Below, one piece after another: positions 1 to 8,127 of a stretch of 64,000 bases of DNA. The notes under the pieces were generated by a model. That model was given only the letters and a program-made list of their open reading frames with translations, had not been told where the DNA came from and did no database searches. The first letter of the stretch is position 1. Every line of letters starts with the position of its first letter. Source of the stretch: Nitrosovibrio sp. Nv4. GTDB lineage: Bacteria > Pseudomonadota > Gammaproteobacteria > Burkholderiales > Nitrosomonadaceae. The stretch lies in NCBI RefSeq assembly GCF_900215485.1, contig NZ_OCMZ01000002.1, forward strand, positions 434,001 through 498,000. The letters run 5' to 3'. The position numbers were made by a program, and so were the translations under genes.

Positions 1-2279
1 AAGAGGCCGAGCTCGGCGACCGCCATAACATGATCTTCAGCGGCACGGCTGCAACTTTCGGTCGAGGGCGCGCCGTGGTCGTTGCAACTGGCATGCAGAC
101 GCAGATGGGGCGCATCGCAGGGATGCTGAAAGAAACCCCGGTAGAGATCACGCTGCTGCAAAAGGAACTCGCTCGCGTCGGCAAGCTCCTGGGGATAATT
201 ATTGTCATTATCGCCGTTATCATGATCGCAACGATTATCCTCATCGAGGATGTCAGCGGTTTCGCGGCGTTATTCGACGTTCTTATCCTGGGCATCGCGC
301 TGGCCGTAGCAGCAATACCGGAAGGCTTGCCCGCGGTTGTTACAGCTGTCCTTGCCCTCGGCGTGCAGCGTATGGCGCGCAGAAACGTCATCATACGACA
401 CCTCCCGGCAGTCGAGACACTTGGTTCGGCAACCGTTATTGCCTCAGACAAAACAGGCACATTGACGAAGAATGAGATGACAGTACGCGCCGTTGTCACC
501 GCGAGCGGCCGGGTAGTAATGGATGGCGCGGGGTATGCACCAGGGGGTGAAGTAAGACTGCAGGGCAGTGAAGAGATCGCTGATGGCGGCACTAAGGACG
601 ATACGGCCCGAAAGGGAGCAATAGCCGGTGCGCCGAAAATAGAGCTGGAGCGTGCGCTCGTAATCGCCCAGCGGGCCAATAATGCCGTGCTGCAGCAGCA
701 TGACGGTCGGTGGACGGTTCAGGGCGACCCAACCGAAGGGGCGCTCATCGTCGCTTCCCGCAAGGCGGGACTGGAAGATGAGGCACTCGATGCGCGTTTC
801 GAGCGCCTGGGCGAACTACCCTTCACATCCGACCGTAAATTGATGACGACGATTCATAAAGACACACAGAGACAGGAGCATCTGCGAGTCTTCACCAAAG
901 GCGCACCAGACCTGTTGCTCGAGCGCTGTTCGCACGAACTTGTGGGAGAAGAGGCGAAACCACTGACCGCAAACCGCCGGGCAGCGATTCTGCAAACAAA
1001 CGAAGAGCTTGCAGGGGAAGCCCTGCGTTCACTTGGCGTCGCCTTCCGTTCTTTGCCCGCTAACGCGTTTGATGCCGACAAAGTTGACGAACGCATCGAG
1101 CAGGATCTCGTTTTCGCGGGCCTGATCGGCATGATCGATCCACCGCGTGAAGAAGCGAAGCAAGCTGTCGCCCGCGCGGCCGCGGCAGGGATACGCCCGA
1201 TAATGATAACGGGAGATCACCCCGTAACCGCAGCCGTTATCGCCGGCCAACTCGGCATTACCGAAAAAGCACGCGCGACTACCGGCGCCGAAATCGAGAA
1301 GCTTTCGGACGACGCCCTCGATCAGACAGTAAAGGAAGTATCAGTCTACGCACGCGTCAGCCCCAGACACAAGCTGCGAATCGTCGAAGCGTTGCAGCGA
1401 GGAGGAGCGATTGTGGCGATGACGGGTGATGGTGTAAATGACGCGCCCGCGCTGAAAACCGCGGATATCGGCGTCGCAATGGGCATAATGGGAACGGATG
1501 TTTCCAAGGAAGCAGCCGACATGATACTCATGGACGACAACTTCGCATCGATCGTTGCAGCGGTCGAAGAAGGACGCGCTATTTTCTCCAATATCCGCAA
1601 GTTCCTGTGGTATCTGCTCTCGTCCAACAGCGGGGAGGTGCTCGTGATGTTCTTCGGCTTGCTGCTGGCGGACATCATCGGATTGAAGGCTGAAGGACAA
1701 TCCCTCGTGCTGCCGCTGCTGGCAACGCAACTCCTGTGGATCAATCTCGTAACGGACGGCGCGCCGGCACTCGCGCTTGGCGTGGATCCTCCCAGCTCAG
1801 ATGTAATGAGCAAGCAGCCCCGTCCGCAGGACGAAGGCGTGATCACATCCCGGATGTGGTTCGGCATCCTCCTGGTAGGCGTGATCATGGGTATGGGGAC
1901 GCTGCTGGTACTCGATGCCAGCTTGCCGGGCGGTTTTATTGAAGGCTCCGGCAGCATACGCTATGCACAAACCATGGCGTTTACGACGCTGGTACTGTTT
2001 AACCTCTTTAACGTTTTCAACGCCCGGTCCGGCGAACAGAGCGCATCCGTTGGATTGCTTTCCAACAAATGGCTGTGGGGCACGATCCTGTTATCGTTCC
2101 TGTTGCAAATGGCGGTAGTGTACGTGCCCTTCCTGCAGCAGGCGTTTTCGACGGTGAGCTTGAGCTTTCGGGACTGGCTGTTTTGCATACTGGTGGCAAG
2201 TTCCGTGCTGTGGCTGCGTGAACTGAGCAAAATAATCGGACGCGCCACACGCGGCCACGCGGATGTGCCGCCAAGCTAG
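1..2279 (+). CDS. Cation-transporting P-type ATPase (Ca2+/IIA type), 5' end outside window
   Basis: Inner-membrane ATP-driven cation pump of the P-type ATPase superfamily. The reading frame is open from base 3, so the actuator domain and first helices lie upstream of the window. Visible in order: the end of the actuator domain (NMIFSGT), a helix pair with the PEGLP metal-site motif near base 320, the phosphorylation motif DKTGTLT near bases 447-467, the nucleotide-binding domain, the hinge motif TGDGVNDAP near base 1425, and a C-terminal membrane domain with several helices. PEGLP and the SERCA-like C-terminal domain favour a Ca2+ or PMR1-like type IIA pump over heavy-metal PIB pumps. Substrate is inferred from family only. 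pssA follows 52 bases downstream on the same strand. Confidence 0.93.
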   Translation, partial: EAELGDRHNMIFSGTAATFGRGRAVVVATGMQTQMGRIAGMLKETPVEITLLQKELARVGKLLGIIIVIIAVIMIATIILIEDVSGFAALFDVLILGIALAVAAIPEGLPAVVTAVLALGVQRMARRNVIIRHLPAVETLGSATVIASDKTGTLTKNEMTVRAVVTASGRVVMDGAGYAPGGEVRLQGSEEIADGGTKDDTARKGAIAGAPKIELERALVIAQRANNAVLQQHDGRWTVQGDPTEGALIVASRKAGLEDEALDARFERLGELPFTSDRKLMTTIHKDTQRQEHLRVFTKGAPDLLLERCSHELVGEEAKPLTANRRAAILQTNEELAGEALRSLGVAFRSLPANAFDADKVDERIEQDLVFAGLIGMIDPPREEAKQAVARAAAAGIRPIMITGDHPVTAAVIAGQLGITEKARATTGAEIEKLSDDALDQTVKEVSVYARVSPRHKLRIVEALQRGGAIVAMTGDGVNDAPALKTADIGVAMGIMGTDVSKEAADMILMDDNFASIVAAVEEGRAIFSNIRKFLWYLLSSNSGEVLVMFFGLLLADIIGLKAEGQSLVLPLLATQLLWINLVTDGAPALALGVDPPSSDVMSKQPRPQDEGVITSRMWFGILLVGVIMGMGTLLVLDASLPGGFIEGSGSIRYAQTMAFTTLVLFNLFNVFNARSGEQSASVGLLSNKWLWGTILLSFLLQMAVVYVPFLQQAFSTVSLSFRDWLFCILVASSVLWLRELSKIIGRATRGHADVPPS

Positions 2280-2331
2280 GTACGGCCAGGATCATCACAC
2301 TATACATCTTGATGACTGACTCGGAAAAACC

Positions 2332-2991
2332 ATGCCCCCATCCCCCAAGTCCCCCGGTTCCCCCAATTCCCCCAGTTCCCCCAAGCATTTTTCGATGATT
2401 CGCGGATTCCACCTGGCGGACTTTTTTACGCTGGGTAACGCCGCCTGCGGTGTAACGGCTGTGCTATTCGCCATGCTCTATATTGATAGCAAAGCCGCAA
2501 CCCATTTCTTCAGCTCGGCCGCAATGATGGCGGCAGCTTTTGTATTCGACGTGCTCGATGGATACATAGCGCGCTTGCGGCGCCAGCATTCGGCGCTGGG
2601 GCGCGAACTCGACTCGCTGGCGGACATCCTTTCATTCGGCATCGCCCCAGCGGCTCTTGGTTTCGCTGCGGGATTGCGCGGCGGCTGGGATTGGTTATTG
2701 CTGATTTATTTTGTATGTTGCGGAGTAAGTCGGCTGGCAAGGTTTAATATTACGGCAGAAAGTCTTTCAGCGGGGGCCGATAAGGTAGCCTACTTCGAAG
2801 GTACCCCGATTCCTACCAGCATCTTTCTGACCGCCGTATTGGCACTAGCCGCATGGAAGGAGCAGCTGGGCGACAATCTTTACTGGGGGGCGTGGACAGT
2901 CGGACCATGGGAGCTGCACCCTCTAGCCCTGCTGTTTGCATTGTCCGGGACCCTCATGATCAGCAAAACGCTGCGCATCCCGAAAATATAG
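2332..2991 (+). CDS. pssA: CDP-diacylglycerol--serine O-phosphatidyltransferase
   Basis: Membrane enzyme that joins CDP-diacylglycerol and L-serine to make phosphatidylserine, the precursor of phosphatidylethanolamine. The CDP-alcohol phosphotransferase signature is complete: D76-G77-x2-A80-R81-x8-G90-x3-D94-x3-D98. Several hydrophobic segments follow. Length suits the family. The first 20 residues are a Pro/Ser-rich repeat encoded by repeated CCCCCA/T tracts. A second ATG at 2395 (MIRGFHLADFF) would drop this leader and match usual family N-termini better. Neither start has a strong ribosome site, so the start is uncertain. It probably follows the ATPase gene in one transcript. Confidence 0.9.
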   Translation: MPPSPKSPGSPNSPSSPKHFSMIRGFHLADFFTLGNAACGVTAVLFAMLYIDSKAATHFFSSAAMMAAAFVFDVLDGYIARLRRQHSALGRELDSLADILSFGIAPAALGFAAGLRGGWDWLLLIYFVCCGVSRLARFNITAESLSAGADKVAYFEGTPIPTSIFLTAVLALAAWKEQLGDNLYWGAWTVGPWELHPLALLFALSGTLMISKTLRIPKI

Positions 2992-3167
2992 CCCGGTTCG
3001 CACGCGCACGCTTTGTAGTGACCCCTCTTCGCTGTCTGATGAGGAGGAAGTGCGGAGGAAGTAGGAAAATCACACTTCCCACGGCCTGGGGGTGGTGATA
3101 AAGAAACGGCCGGTCCTAGTGCCATCCCGGTGCCATCCCGATTCCTCCACCGCCTTTTTCGCCCTTT

Positions 3168-3413
3168 TTATTTCGCAGCAGACTTTACGTTTTCTTCTGC
3201 CCGAGCCGCGTTCTTGCAATCCGGCATCGCATCAGCCGTGGTTGGATCAGCCTGGCAGTCAGCCAGCATTGCTGCTCGTTCCTTGTCATGTTTTTCATAC
3301 CAGTCTACTGGACGAACATCCTGCGGATCCCGTATCTTGCAGCCCACCAGTACCGATATGAATAGCAGGCTTGCTCCGATTCGAATAAAGGTTACGTTCT
3401 GTCTCGTCTTCAT
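3168..3413 (-). CDS. EexN family entry-exclusion-type lipoprotein (copy 1)
   Basis: Small lipoprotein of 81 residues. It has a positively charged N-terminus, a hydrophobic segment and a lipobox ending LVGC. The mature part carries the EexN-like pattern (V-x-WY, ERAA-x-LADC, then a C-x-NA-x-RAEENVK tail). EexN proteins in conjugative systems reduce DNA uptake from like donors; many chromosomal members have no known role. It is paralogous to the protein at 3731-4030, and the bases just upstream of both starts are also similar (catggtttaac-type leader), which points to duplication. It sits at the downstream end of the leftward phage-type gene row. Function here is unproven. Confidence 0.72.
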   Translation of the reverse strand: MKTRQNVTFIRIGASLLFISVLVGCKIRDPQDVRPVDWYEKHDKERAAMLADCQADPTTADAMPDCKNAARAEENVKSAAK

Positions 3414-3503
3414 GGTTTAACCCATTAATGGAAATATGTTCATTAACAAATTATCGATCCGGGGACGCCACAGATAGAGCGAATAGAGGCTAGGGCGCTC
3501 TTG

Positions 3504-3734
3504 TCATGATTTTTGATGATGGCGCCCTGCTTCACTCTCCACAACCAAACCGTGGTATCCCCGCTCAAAAACCCAGCCCATCCATTTTGGCCGCCATATG
3601 TTGCAGGCCACGTTATTAATGATCTCGTATCGAGGCACGTTGCTCTGTGCGCTAGTCAACCTATCTGCGAAATTCCAGGATGAAAAAACCAGCCAGACCG
3701 ATGCAAAACAACCCACCACCTCTTTCAATCTCAC
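3504..3734 (-). CDS. Small hypothetical protein between the two EexN-like genes
   Basis: A 76-residue reading frame that I do not recognise. It starts with GTG at 3734, overlapping the TGA of the upstream EexN-like gene (GTGA), which is a typical sign of translational coupling and the main reason to believe it. The N-terminal 25 residues are hydrophobic (VVGCFASVWLVFSSW) and could be a signal or anchor. The rest has W and Y residues but no known motif. It lies between two paralogous lipoprotein genes on the same strand. It could still be a chance frame. Confidence 0.4.
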   Translation of the reverse strand: MRLKEVVGCFASVWLVFSSWNFADRLTSAQSNVPRYEIINNVACNIWRPKWMGWVFERGYHGLVVESEAGRHHQKS

Positions 3735-4030
3735 TTGACAATGGGCGGCGGGGTGGTCCGAACGCCCTCATCCGGCGTCCCCCATTCTGTATTGGCTTTT
3801 ACGTTATTCTCCGCACGGCTGGCGTTCACGCAATCTGGCGTGGCGTCAAGCGTGCGGGGGCTGGTCATGCAGTCAGCCAGCTTTGCCGCTCGTTCCGCTG
3901 AATGTTGCTCGTACCAATCCACGGACCGGACTTCGTCCTGCGCTTGACGGCCTTCGCATCCCGCCAGTACCGATATCACCAGCACACTTGCCGCCATTGG
4001 AACAGCAGTTACGTTTTTTTTCATCTTCAT
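3731..4030 (-). CDS. EexN family entry-exclusion-type lipoprotein (copy 2)
   Basis: Lipoprotein of 99 residues with a lipobox ending VLAGC near residue 24. The mature region has the EexN-like features SVDWYEQH, ERAAKLADC, a second conserved cysteine in DATPDCVNA, and SRAENNVKA. It is closely similar to the product of 3168-3413 but has a longer, Thr/Pro-rich C-terminus (TTPPP). The next gene begins inside its stop codon. EexN-type proteins are known from conjugation entry exclusion. In this remnant the role could be exclusion, superinfection protection or simply an inherited surface protein. Confidence 0.72.
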   Translation of the reverse strand: MKMKKNVTAVPMAASVLVISVLAGCEGRQAQDEVRSVDWYEQHSAERAAKLADCMTSPRTLDATPDCVNASRAENNVKANTEWGTPDEGVRTTPPPIVK

Positions 4031-4315
4031 GGTTTAACTCTTCAATAGAAATATATGCCCCCTGAATTTTCGGTTGGGCGCTTTGTTTGAAAAGTGGAGG
4101 CTGTAAGCCATAACGTATCATCTGCAAGCTTTCCCATTTCGAATCATCGTTCTTTCCAGCACCGTTGATTTCGAGCATTACATGTGGCCGCACCCTTTCT
4201 CTGTGCGCTAGCGAACCATGGCAATACATCATTGATGGATAATGCCGACTGCAGGCACAATCGTTCCACGCATCATTCCCCTCCGGCGAATTACCCACGC
4301 TAATCCGGTCTGCAT

Positions 4316-4852
4316 CTATGACATTTCGCCTATAGCCGGACCATGACCCGAACTCTGCAGCAAATCCCGGGCTTCCATTTCCCTTTGCAAAATGTCCATG
4401 GCCTGGTTGTGGATCATATCCAGCGCATCATAGCCGCGGTTGCGCAGCGACGCCGCCTTGAGCATCCCGCATGACAAGTTTTTTCTGATCTCGCGCAGTC
4501 CTGTCTTTTGCCCACAGTAAGTGCGGATTATCAGCTCGACGCCTCTCCGACTGTGCATTCCCGTGCCAAAATTCGCGGCGAGATGGCGTGCAAGCAAATC
4601 AAATCCGCTTGCTTCCCGGCCGTACTGCACGGTTACGTAGGCCATATGCAAGGCCGATAATACGCGTTCGCACAGCCCCAGTATCAACGCCGCCTGAGCG
4701 TGCCGGTCATAAGCTGTCAGGTCGCCATCCGCACCGGTCTCCCCTCCCCTGTCCGGTCCACGCATCGCATTAACGGACGAGATTTTCACGATTGGCCTGT
4801 TAGTGGTTTCATAAGCCCATCTCAGGGCATGCTCCGGATTTCTGAACTTCAC
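4316..4852 (-). CDS. Hypothetical protein of phage-type operon
   Basis: 178-residue soluble protein without a motif I can name. It begins four bases after the end of the zinc-finger-like gene, so the two are almost surely cotranscribed. The N-terminal HALRWAYETT and the basic, helix-rich middle (HSRRGVELIIRTYCG, LREIRKNLSCG) resemble small late-operon phage regulators of the antitermination kind, which commonly follow replication genes. That is a contextual guess. It is the last long gene of the leftward operon running from 6823. Confidence 0.6.
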   Translation of the reverse strand: MKFRNPEHALRWAYETTNRPIVKISSVNAMRGPDRGGETGADGDLTAYDRHAQAALILGLCERVLSALHMAYVTVQYGREASGFDLLARHLAANFGTGMHSRRGVELIIRTYCGQKTGLREIRKNLSCGMLKAASLRNRGYDALDMIHNQAMDILQREMEARDLLQSSGHGPAIGEMS

Positions 4853-4855
4853 TTG

Positions 4856-5116
4856 TTATATTCCTTTTGATTGATATAACGCACAATGCTTCCCATATTT
4901 CCGTCCTTTCGCGCAATACTTCGAGAATTGCGAGTCAAAACGGATCGTTTCTTCAAATCGGCAACCGTGGCATGATTGCGCCTGCCTGCGCTCCGCAACC
5001 GCTTGGGGATTTCCGTACTCCCAGCGCTCGAGATGCGTGGAGCTGTCATATGCCGTAGTTGTAGAATTTCCTCCGATTCTGTGTGGTCCCGCTGTTCGAG
5101 TGGTTCTTGTTTCCAT
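4856..5116 (-). CDS. Small phage-type zinc-finger-like protein
   Basis: 86-residue protein with cysteines arranged C-H-G-C near residue 50 and then C-A-K-G-R-K-Y-G-x2-C near residues 67-76, a pattern typical of short phage proteins that probably bind one zinc ion. The N-terminal half is Thr/Arg rich and low in complexity. It lies between the DUF6475-like gene (80 bases upstream) and the 178-residue gene (4 bases downstream). A competing frame at 4849-5049 lacks the cysteine pattern and is less likely. Role unknown. Confidence 0.55.
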   Translation of the reverse strand: METRTTRTAGPHRIGGNSTTTAYDSSTHLERWEYGNPQAVAERRQAQSCHGCRFEETIRFDSQFSKYCAKGRKYGKHCALYQSKGI

Positions 5117-5196
5117 TTGCTTTCAGTCTCCTGCTTTAGCTGCTGCTATGGTTCCGATAGATTCCGCTTACCTTGTCTCGACCCGTAGGGGGCATC

Positions 5197-5874
5197 TCAA
5201 CCTGCCTTTCTTTGCTCGCTCATCAGCCTGGTCTGGCTGTGCAGGGCCTCGCCCACAGTCTCGTCCAGGGCGACGCTCATGCGTTTCAAACCCAATGCCG
5301 GCCGGTCCGTTCCACCGCGCAGCACTTGCAGTGCCAACTGCTCATTCCCGATCAGCACCGGGTGGTCATTTTTGAAGCCCTTCAGGTTGTTGTGTGCTGC
5401 TGCAATTCCAATTAAAGTAGCCGGGTATTGCGGACGCTCACTGCGGGAACAGAATCCGCGATAACGGTTTTCAAATTCCCTCGCCACAAACGGCCATTCA
5501 TCCTCCGCCTTGGCGCCGAGCGCAATCCATCCACCCATATCCTGGACTACACGATGAATCAGCGCATCGTCGAACACCACGTCGCAATAGGTTCCCACGC
5601 TGCGCACCGCTTGATCGACTTTAGCCCACGCCCTCATCGCGGCATCCTGCGTCGATCCTTGCAGCATGCGAATAACGTCCGCTGGCTTCGGCGCAAACTG
5701 CCCTGCGTCGGGATTTGCGAGATGGCGGTTAAAAGCGTCCACAATCGCGGCCAGGTCATACCGCTTGAGAGCGGTCCACCACACATCCAGTGCAAACCGC
5801 GATACGCTTTTGCCATAGAACCCCATCACCCCGGCAATACCATCCTGAAATTTCTGAAAATCATCAGTTTGCAT
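5197..5874 (-). CDS. DUF6475-like phage replication-region protein
   Basis: 225-residue soluble protein. It contains a motif typical of prophage replication modules: an N-terminal helical region (F-x-YGKSVS, LDVWWTAL, YDL-x2-IVDAFNRHL, FAPKPADVIRML) followed by an alpha-helical domain ending in an invariant-looking W-x-FVAREFENRYR segment. I assign it to the DUF6475 type from memory of that pattern. Its start overlaps the end of the DUF1376 gene by 11 bases, so the two are translationally linked. Such proteins occupy the position of helicase loaders or lambda P analogues, but no activity is shown here. Confidence 0.68.
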   Translation of the reverse strand: MQTDDFQKFQDGIAGVMGFYGKSVSRFALDVWWTALKRYDLAAIVDAFNRHLANPDAGQFAPKPADVIRMLQGSTQDAAMRAWAKVDQAVRSVGTYCDVVFDDALIHRVVQDMGGWIALGAKAEDEWPFVAREFENRYRGFCSRSERPQYPATLIGIAAAHNNLKGFKNDHPVLIGNEQLALQVLRGGTDRPALGLKRMSVALDETVGEALHSQTRLMSEQRKAG

Positions 5875-6823
5875 GCTGAGCTTCCCTCAATTCCGGTGGC
5901 AGCCATCCTTCGGTCGCGGCCTTATTGGATGATTCAAGCATTTCCTGGCTGTTGGGCATCCGTCCCCGGTGCAAAACCAGTTTCGCAGCCTCTTCGCGCT
6001 GCCGTTTCACAGTGCCGACCACATAAGCGAAATTCGCTTTTCCCTTGGCAGCAGCGTTTCTTGCTGCCTGCACAAACTCATCCTCCACCGCTCCAGCCTG
6101 AAGCAACGCAAGCAATATGGGATGATGCGGATTACAACCTTGCACACCCAGCCGAGTCAGGGTTTTGCAGCACGCACCTCCTGCGCCAGACGGCAAGGAT
6201 TCCCAATCGGCGGTTTCGGTCGAGTCTGTGGTGAGGTGAGGAGCGAGCGAAACGAAGTCAGACACGGGGCTGGGCGCGGACGTCTGCTCCTTCGAAGGCT
6301 CAATAGCGTCCGTATAATCGCAGCCTGTATTTTTATTAGGCTGGTGCTGGGATTGGTGCTGGTGCTGGTGCTGGCGCTGGTGGGTTTTCCCGATGGGTTC
6401 CCCAGGGGATATCCCGGCGGCCGCATTGCCGGAATCCGCGGGTAACCCATCAGGTAGGTCCGGGGTTTCCTGCCGCGCTTGCCGCAAGCTTTCTCTCGAA
6501 GGGCGGCCCCCTTTCCTGCCATTGATACGTGCCGCTTCTATTTTCGGTCGGGCTTTGGCAATTTCGCGGTCAGCACGATGGTTGTGGCGCAACCCGTCAA
6601 TCCCCGAAACCGGAAAAAACTGCTCGGCAATCGTCTTTACGGCTTGCTGCTCAACCCTCGTCATTGCCCTGCAGACCCTGTAGAGACTGGGCAAATCTTT
6701 GGGCAACGGTTTTTCCACGCTAAAATAGGTGTCGAGTAGCATCGTATAAGCGCCGTGCTCGGCTAGAGAAAGATGTGCGGTATCACGCTGGTAGTCGCCG
6801 CAATAACGTTCATAATAATTCAC
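5864..6823 (-). CDS. DUF1376 (YdaU-like) phage replication initiation protein
   Basis: 319-residue protein beginning with the DUF1376 signature (MNYYERYCGDYQRDTAHLS, then EHGAY, LLDTYF and LPKDLPSLYRVC). The middle 110-200 is low-complexity (Q/H-rich run encoded by repeated tggtgctggtgctgg-type DNA). The C-terminal domain has HP-x-LLALL and a basic AKGKANFAYVVGTVKRQREEA segment like phage DNA-binding replication proteins. It is the first gene of the leftward operon controlled by the operator-promoter at 6921-6949. In other phages this family is linked to replication initiation. The CAG/CAC-type repeat tract may be length-variable. Confidence 0.78.
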   Translation of the reverse strand: MNYYERYCGDYQRDTAHLSLAEHGAYTMLLDTYFSVEKPLPKDLPSLYRVCRAMTRVEQQAVKTIAEQFFPVSGIDGLRHNHRADREIAKARPKIEAARINGRKGGRPSRESLRQARQETPDLPDGLPADSGNAAAGISPGEPIGKTHQRQHQHQHQSQHQPNKNTGCDYTDAIEPSKEQTSAPSPVSDFVSLAPHLTTDSTETADWESLPSGAGGACCKTLTRLGVQGCNPHHPILLALLQAGAVEDEFVQAARNAAAKGKANFAYVVGTVKRQREEAAKLVLHRGRMPNSQEMLESSNKAATEGWLPPELREAQHAN

Positions 6824-6920
6824 GGGATAACTCCGTTCATTGAAGGTAACTGGGCTTGGTCAACACCTGCTTATCCGCCGGCAGGCGAACTTTTTTGATT
6901 AACCGATCTCCAATAGGGAC

Positions 6921-6949
6921 ATTATTACAAGTAATACTTGTATTGTCAA
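6921..6949 (-). promoter_or_regulatory. Leftward prophage promoter with operator in spacer
   Basis: On the minus strand TTGACA (6944-6949) is followed after 16-17 bases by TAATAA/AATAAT (6921-6927). The spacer is filled by the perfect palindrome ACAAGTATTACTTGT, so repressor binding would block RNA polymerase directly. It reads toward the replication-type operon that starts at 6823. The same arrangement recurs at 8542-8570 on the other strand. Confidence 0.75.
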
Positions 6950-6984
6950 GTAATTCTTGTAAACACTCTGCAAGCGTTGCTTGT
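6927..6984. promoter_or_regulatory. Three operator repeats of the prophage repressor
   Basis: Three 15-bp dyads share the form nCAAG-N5-CTTGT: 6927-6941 (perfect 7-bp arms), 6946-6960 and 6970-6984. Centres are 19 and 24 bases apart. They fill the gap between the leftward promoter and the repressor start, in the manner of lambda-type operator clusters. The third overlaps the presumed -10 box (TATTAT, 6984-6989) of the repressor gene. Confidence 0.75.
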
Positions 6985-6995
6985 ATTATGAATGC

Positions 6996-7565
6996 ATGAA
7001 TATTGCGAAAATAATCCGCGACGGTCGTGAAAGGCTCAACCTGAACCAGTCCCAATTGGCGGAACTGGTCGGTGTGTCTCCGCAGGCCGTGCAGCAATGG
7101 GAAGCTGGTGCAACCCAGCCTCGTGGAAAAAGATTGAACAAGATCGCGCAAGTACTCAAGCTACCGCAGGCACTGATGCATTTTGGCGCGTCTGCGGAAG
7201 CCCTCACGGCCTTGAGTGGAGCAGCAGTATCCGCCGGCGCCAGAGATGCAAGGACCGGTCAATCTTCCAAAACTGCCATTGAGAAATCTGCTTCAAACGA
7301 GAAACCCGTTTCAAACAACGATCCGCTCATCAATCAGGTTGTCGAAGCAATGCGACGCATGTCAAAAGAAGACGCTGCCCGCCTTGTAACGATCAGCAAG
7401 GCTCTGGTAGGCGAAGCCCCTGCGGAAGGGGCGGAAGCATCACCTGCGGTAGACCTGAAGCCCTTGCCTTTACCCGATATGGCCCCTCACCCGGCTCCAG
7501 CGTTTCCTGCGCGTCGGATGCCCGAGACAGGAACGAAGGTTCGTGGAAAGACGGCTGTCAGATAG
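6996..7565 (+). CDS. XRE-family phage-type repressor
   Basis: Regulator of 189 residues with an N-terminal helix-turn-helix (RLNLNQSQLAELVGVSPQAV, followed by QQWEAG and P-x-GKRLNKIAQVL) and a Pro/Ala-rich C-terminal tail. No LexA-like S24 peptidase residues are visible, so SOS self-cleavage is not supported. I start it at ATG 6996; a TTG at 6981 is in frame. The -10 box TATTAT (6984-6989) ends six bases before this ATG, so the transcript may be leaderless as for lambda cI from PRM. It is divergent from the leftward operon and lies between two copies of the same operator, which makes self-regulation and control of both promoters likely. Confidence 0.82.
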   Translation: MNIAKIIRDGRERLNLNQSQLAELVGVSPQAVQQWEAGATQPRGKRLNKIAQVLKLPQALMHFGASAEALTALSGAAVSAGARDARTGQSSKTAIEKSASNEKPVSNNDPLINQVVEAMRRMSKEDAARLVTISKALVGEAPAEGAEASPAVDLKPLPLPDMAPHPAPAFPARRMPETGTKVRGKTAVR

Positions 7566-7786
7566 AAGATTGCATGACAGACATCAGATAGATCGGCGAA
7601 AAAACGACAGACGCCGCAGCTAGCGGAAACAGACCTGAACTATACAAACTCGATCGGATAGATCGGGATGAAATAAGGATATGAAGATATGGAAAGGGAC
7701 AAAATTCACAGGCATTGTGGCCCGGACACAAGCCAGCCCAGAGCCCCATTTTGTGATCCTGATAATCCGCCCGGGATTGTAGCAAT

Positions 7787-8020
7787 ATGAAATCTTCGAT
7801 GAAAGCCGCCATGAGCAGCTTGCCCTATGATAGCCTGGAGATGCTGCTCGCTTTTCATGTTTCAGAAAAAGCGCGGGCAAAGCTGGAGCAATATATTACG
7901 CAATTTCCCGAGCATCTTCATGAAGTGGAAAAACGCAGGTACACCCTCGAGCAAGCGGTAAAGGAAGTCTTGGCGGAAGTGGCGGAGGTCGCGCTGCTCA
8001 TCAAGGAATTGGAGAGCTAG
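7787..8020 (+). CDS. Small helical hypothetical protein
   Basis: 77-residue protein that I do not recognise. After a short N-terminus it is almost entirely predicted helix with heptad-like spacing (SEKARAKLEQYI, HEVEKRRYTLEQAVKEVLAEVAEVALLIKELE), so a coiled-coil or dimer is possible. It is rich in E and K and has no cysteine. It follows the repressor gene by about 220 bases on the same strand and precedes a lipoprotein gene. Role unknown. Confidence 0.5.
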   Translation: MKSSMKAAMSSLPYDSLEMLLAFHVSEKARAKLEQYITQFPEHLHEVEKRRYTLEQAVKEVLAEVAEVALLIKELES

Positions 8021-8127
8021 CGCAGGGGAGCTAGCGCAACAGGACTCATTCTTTCTGCCCGGCGAGTGCCCGCGCCGACGGTGACGACTTTTAAAATAAT
8101 ACTGTTCATACTCTCAATGGAGCCATT

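Noticed and set aside
1346-1957. 203-codon minus-strand frame
   Set aside because: Antisense shadow of the P-type ATPase gene.
2336-2385. Regular CCCCCA/T units as a possible CRISPR-like array
   Set aside because: Units are 7-9 bases with no spacers; this is a coding Pro/Ser repeat tract.
3873-4298. 141-codon minus-strand frame
   Set aside because: Its second half is the EexN-like gene read in another frame and the first half has no ribosome site or protein-like pattern.
5428-6234. 268-codon plus-strand frame
   Set aside because: Antisense shadow of the DUF6475-like and DUF1376 genes, whose motifs and coupling are clear.
6996-7565. S24/LexA-like autocleavage in the phage repressor
   Set aside because: The C-terminal part is Pro/Ala-rich and lacks the Ala-Gly cleavage site and Ser/Lys dyad.
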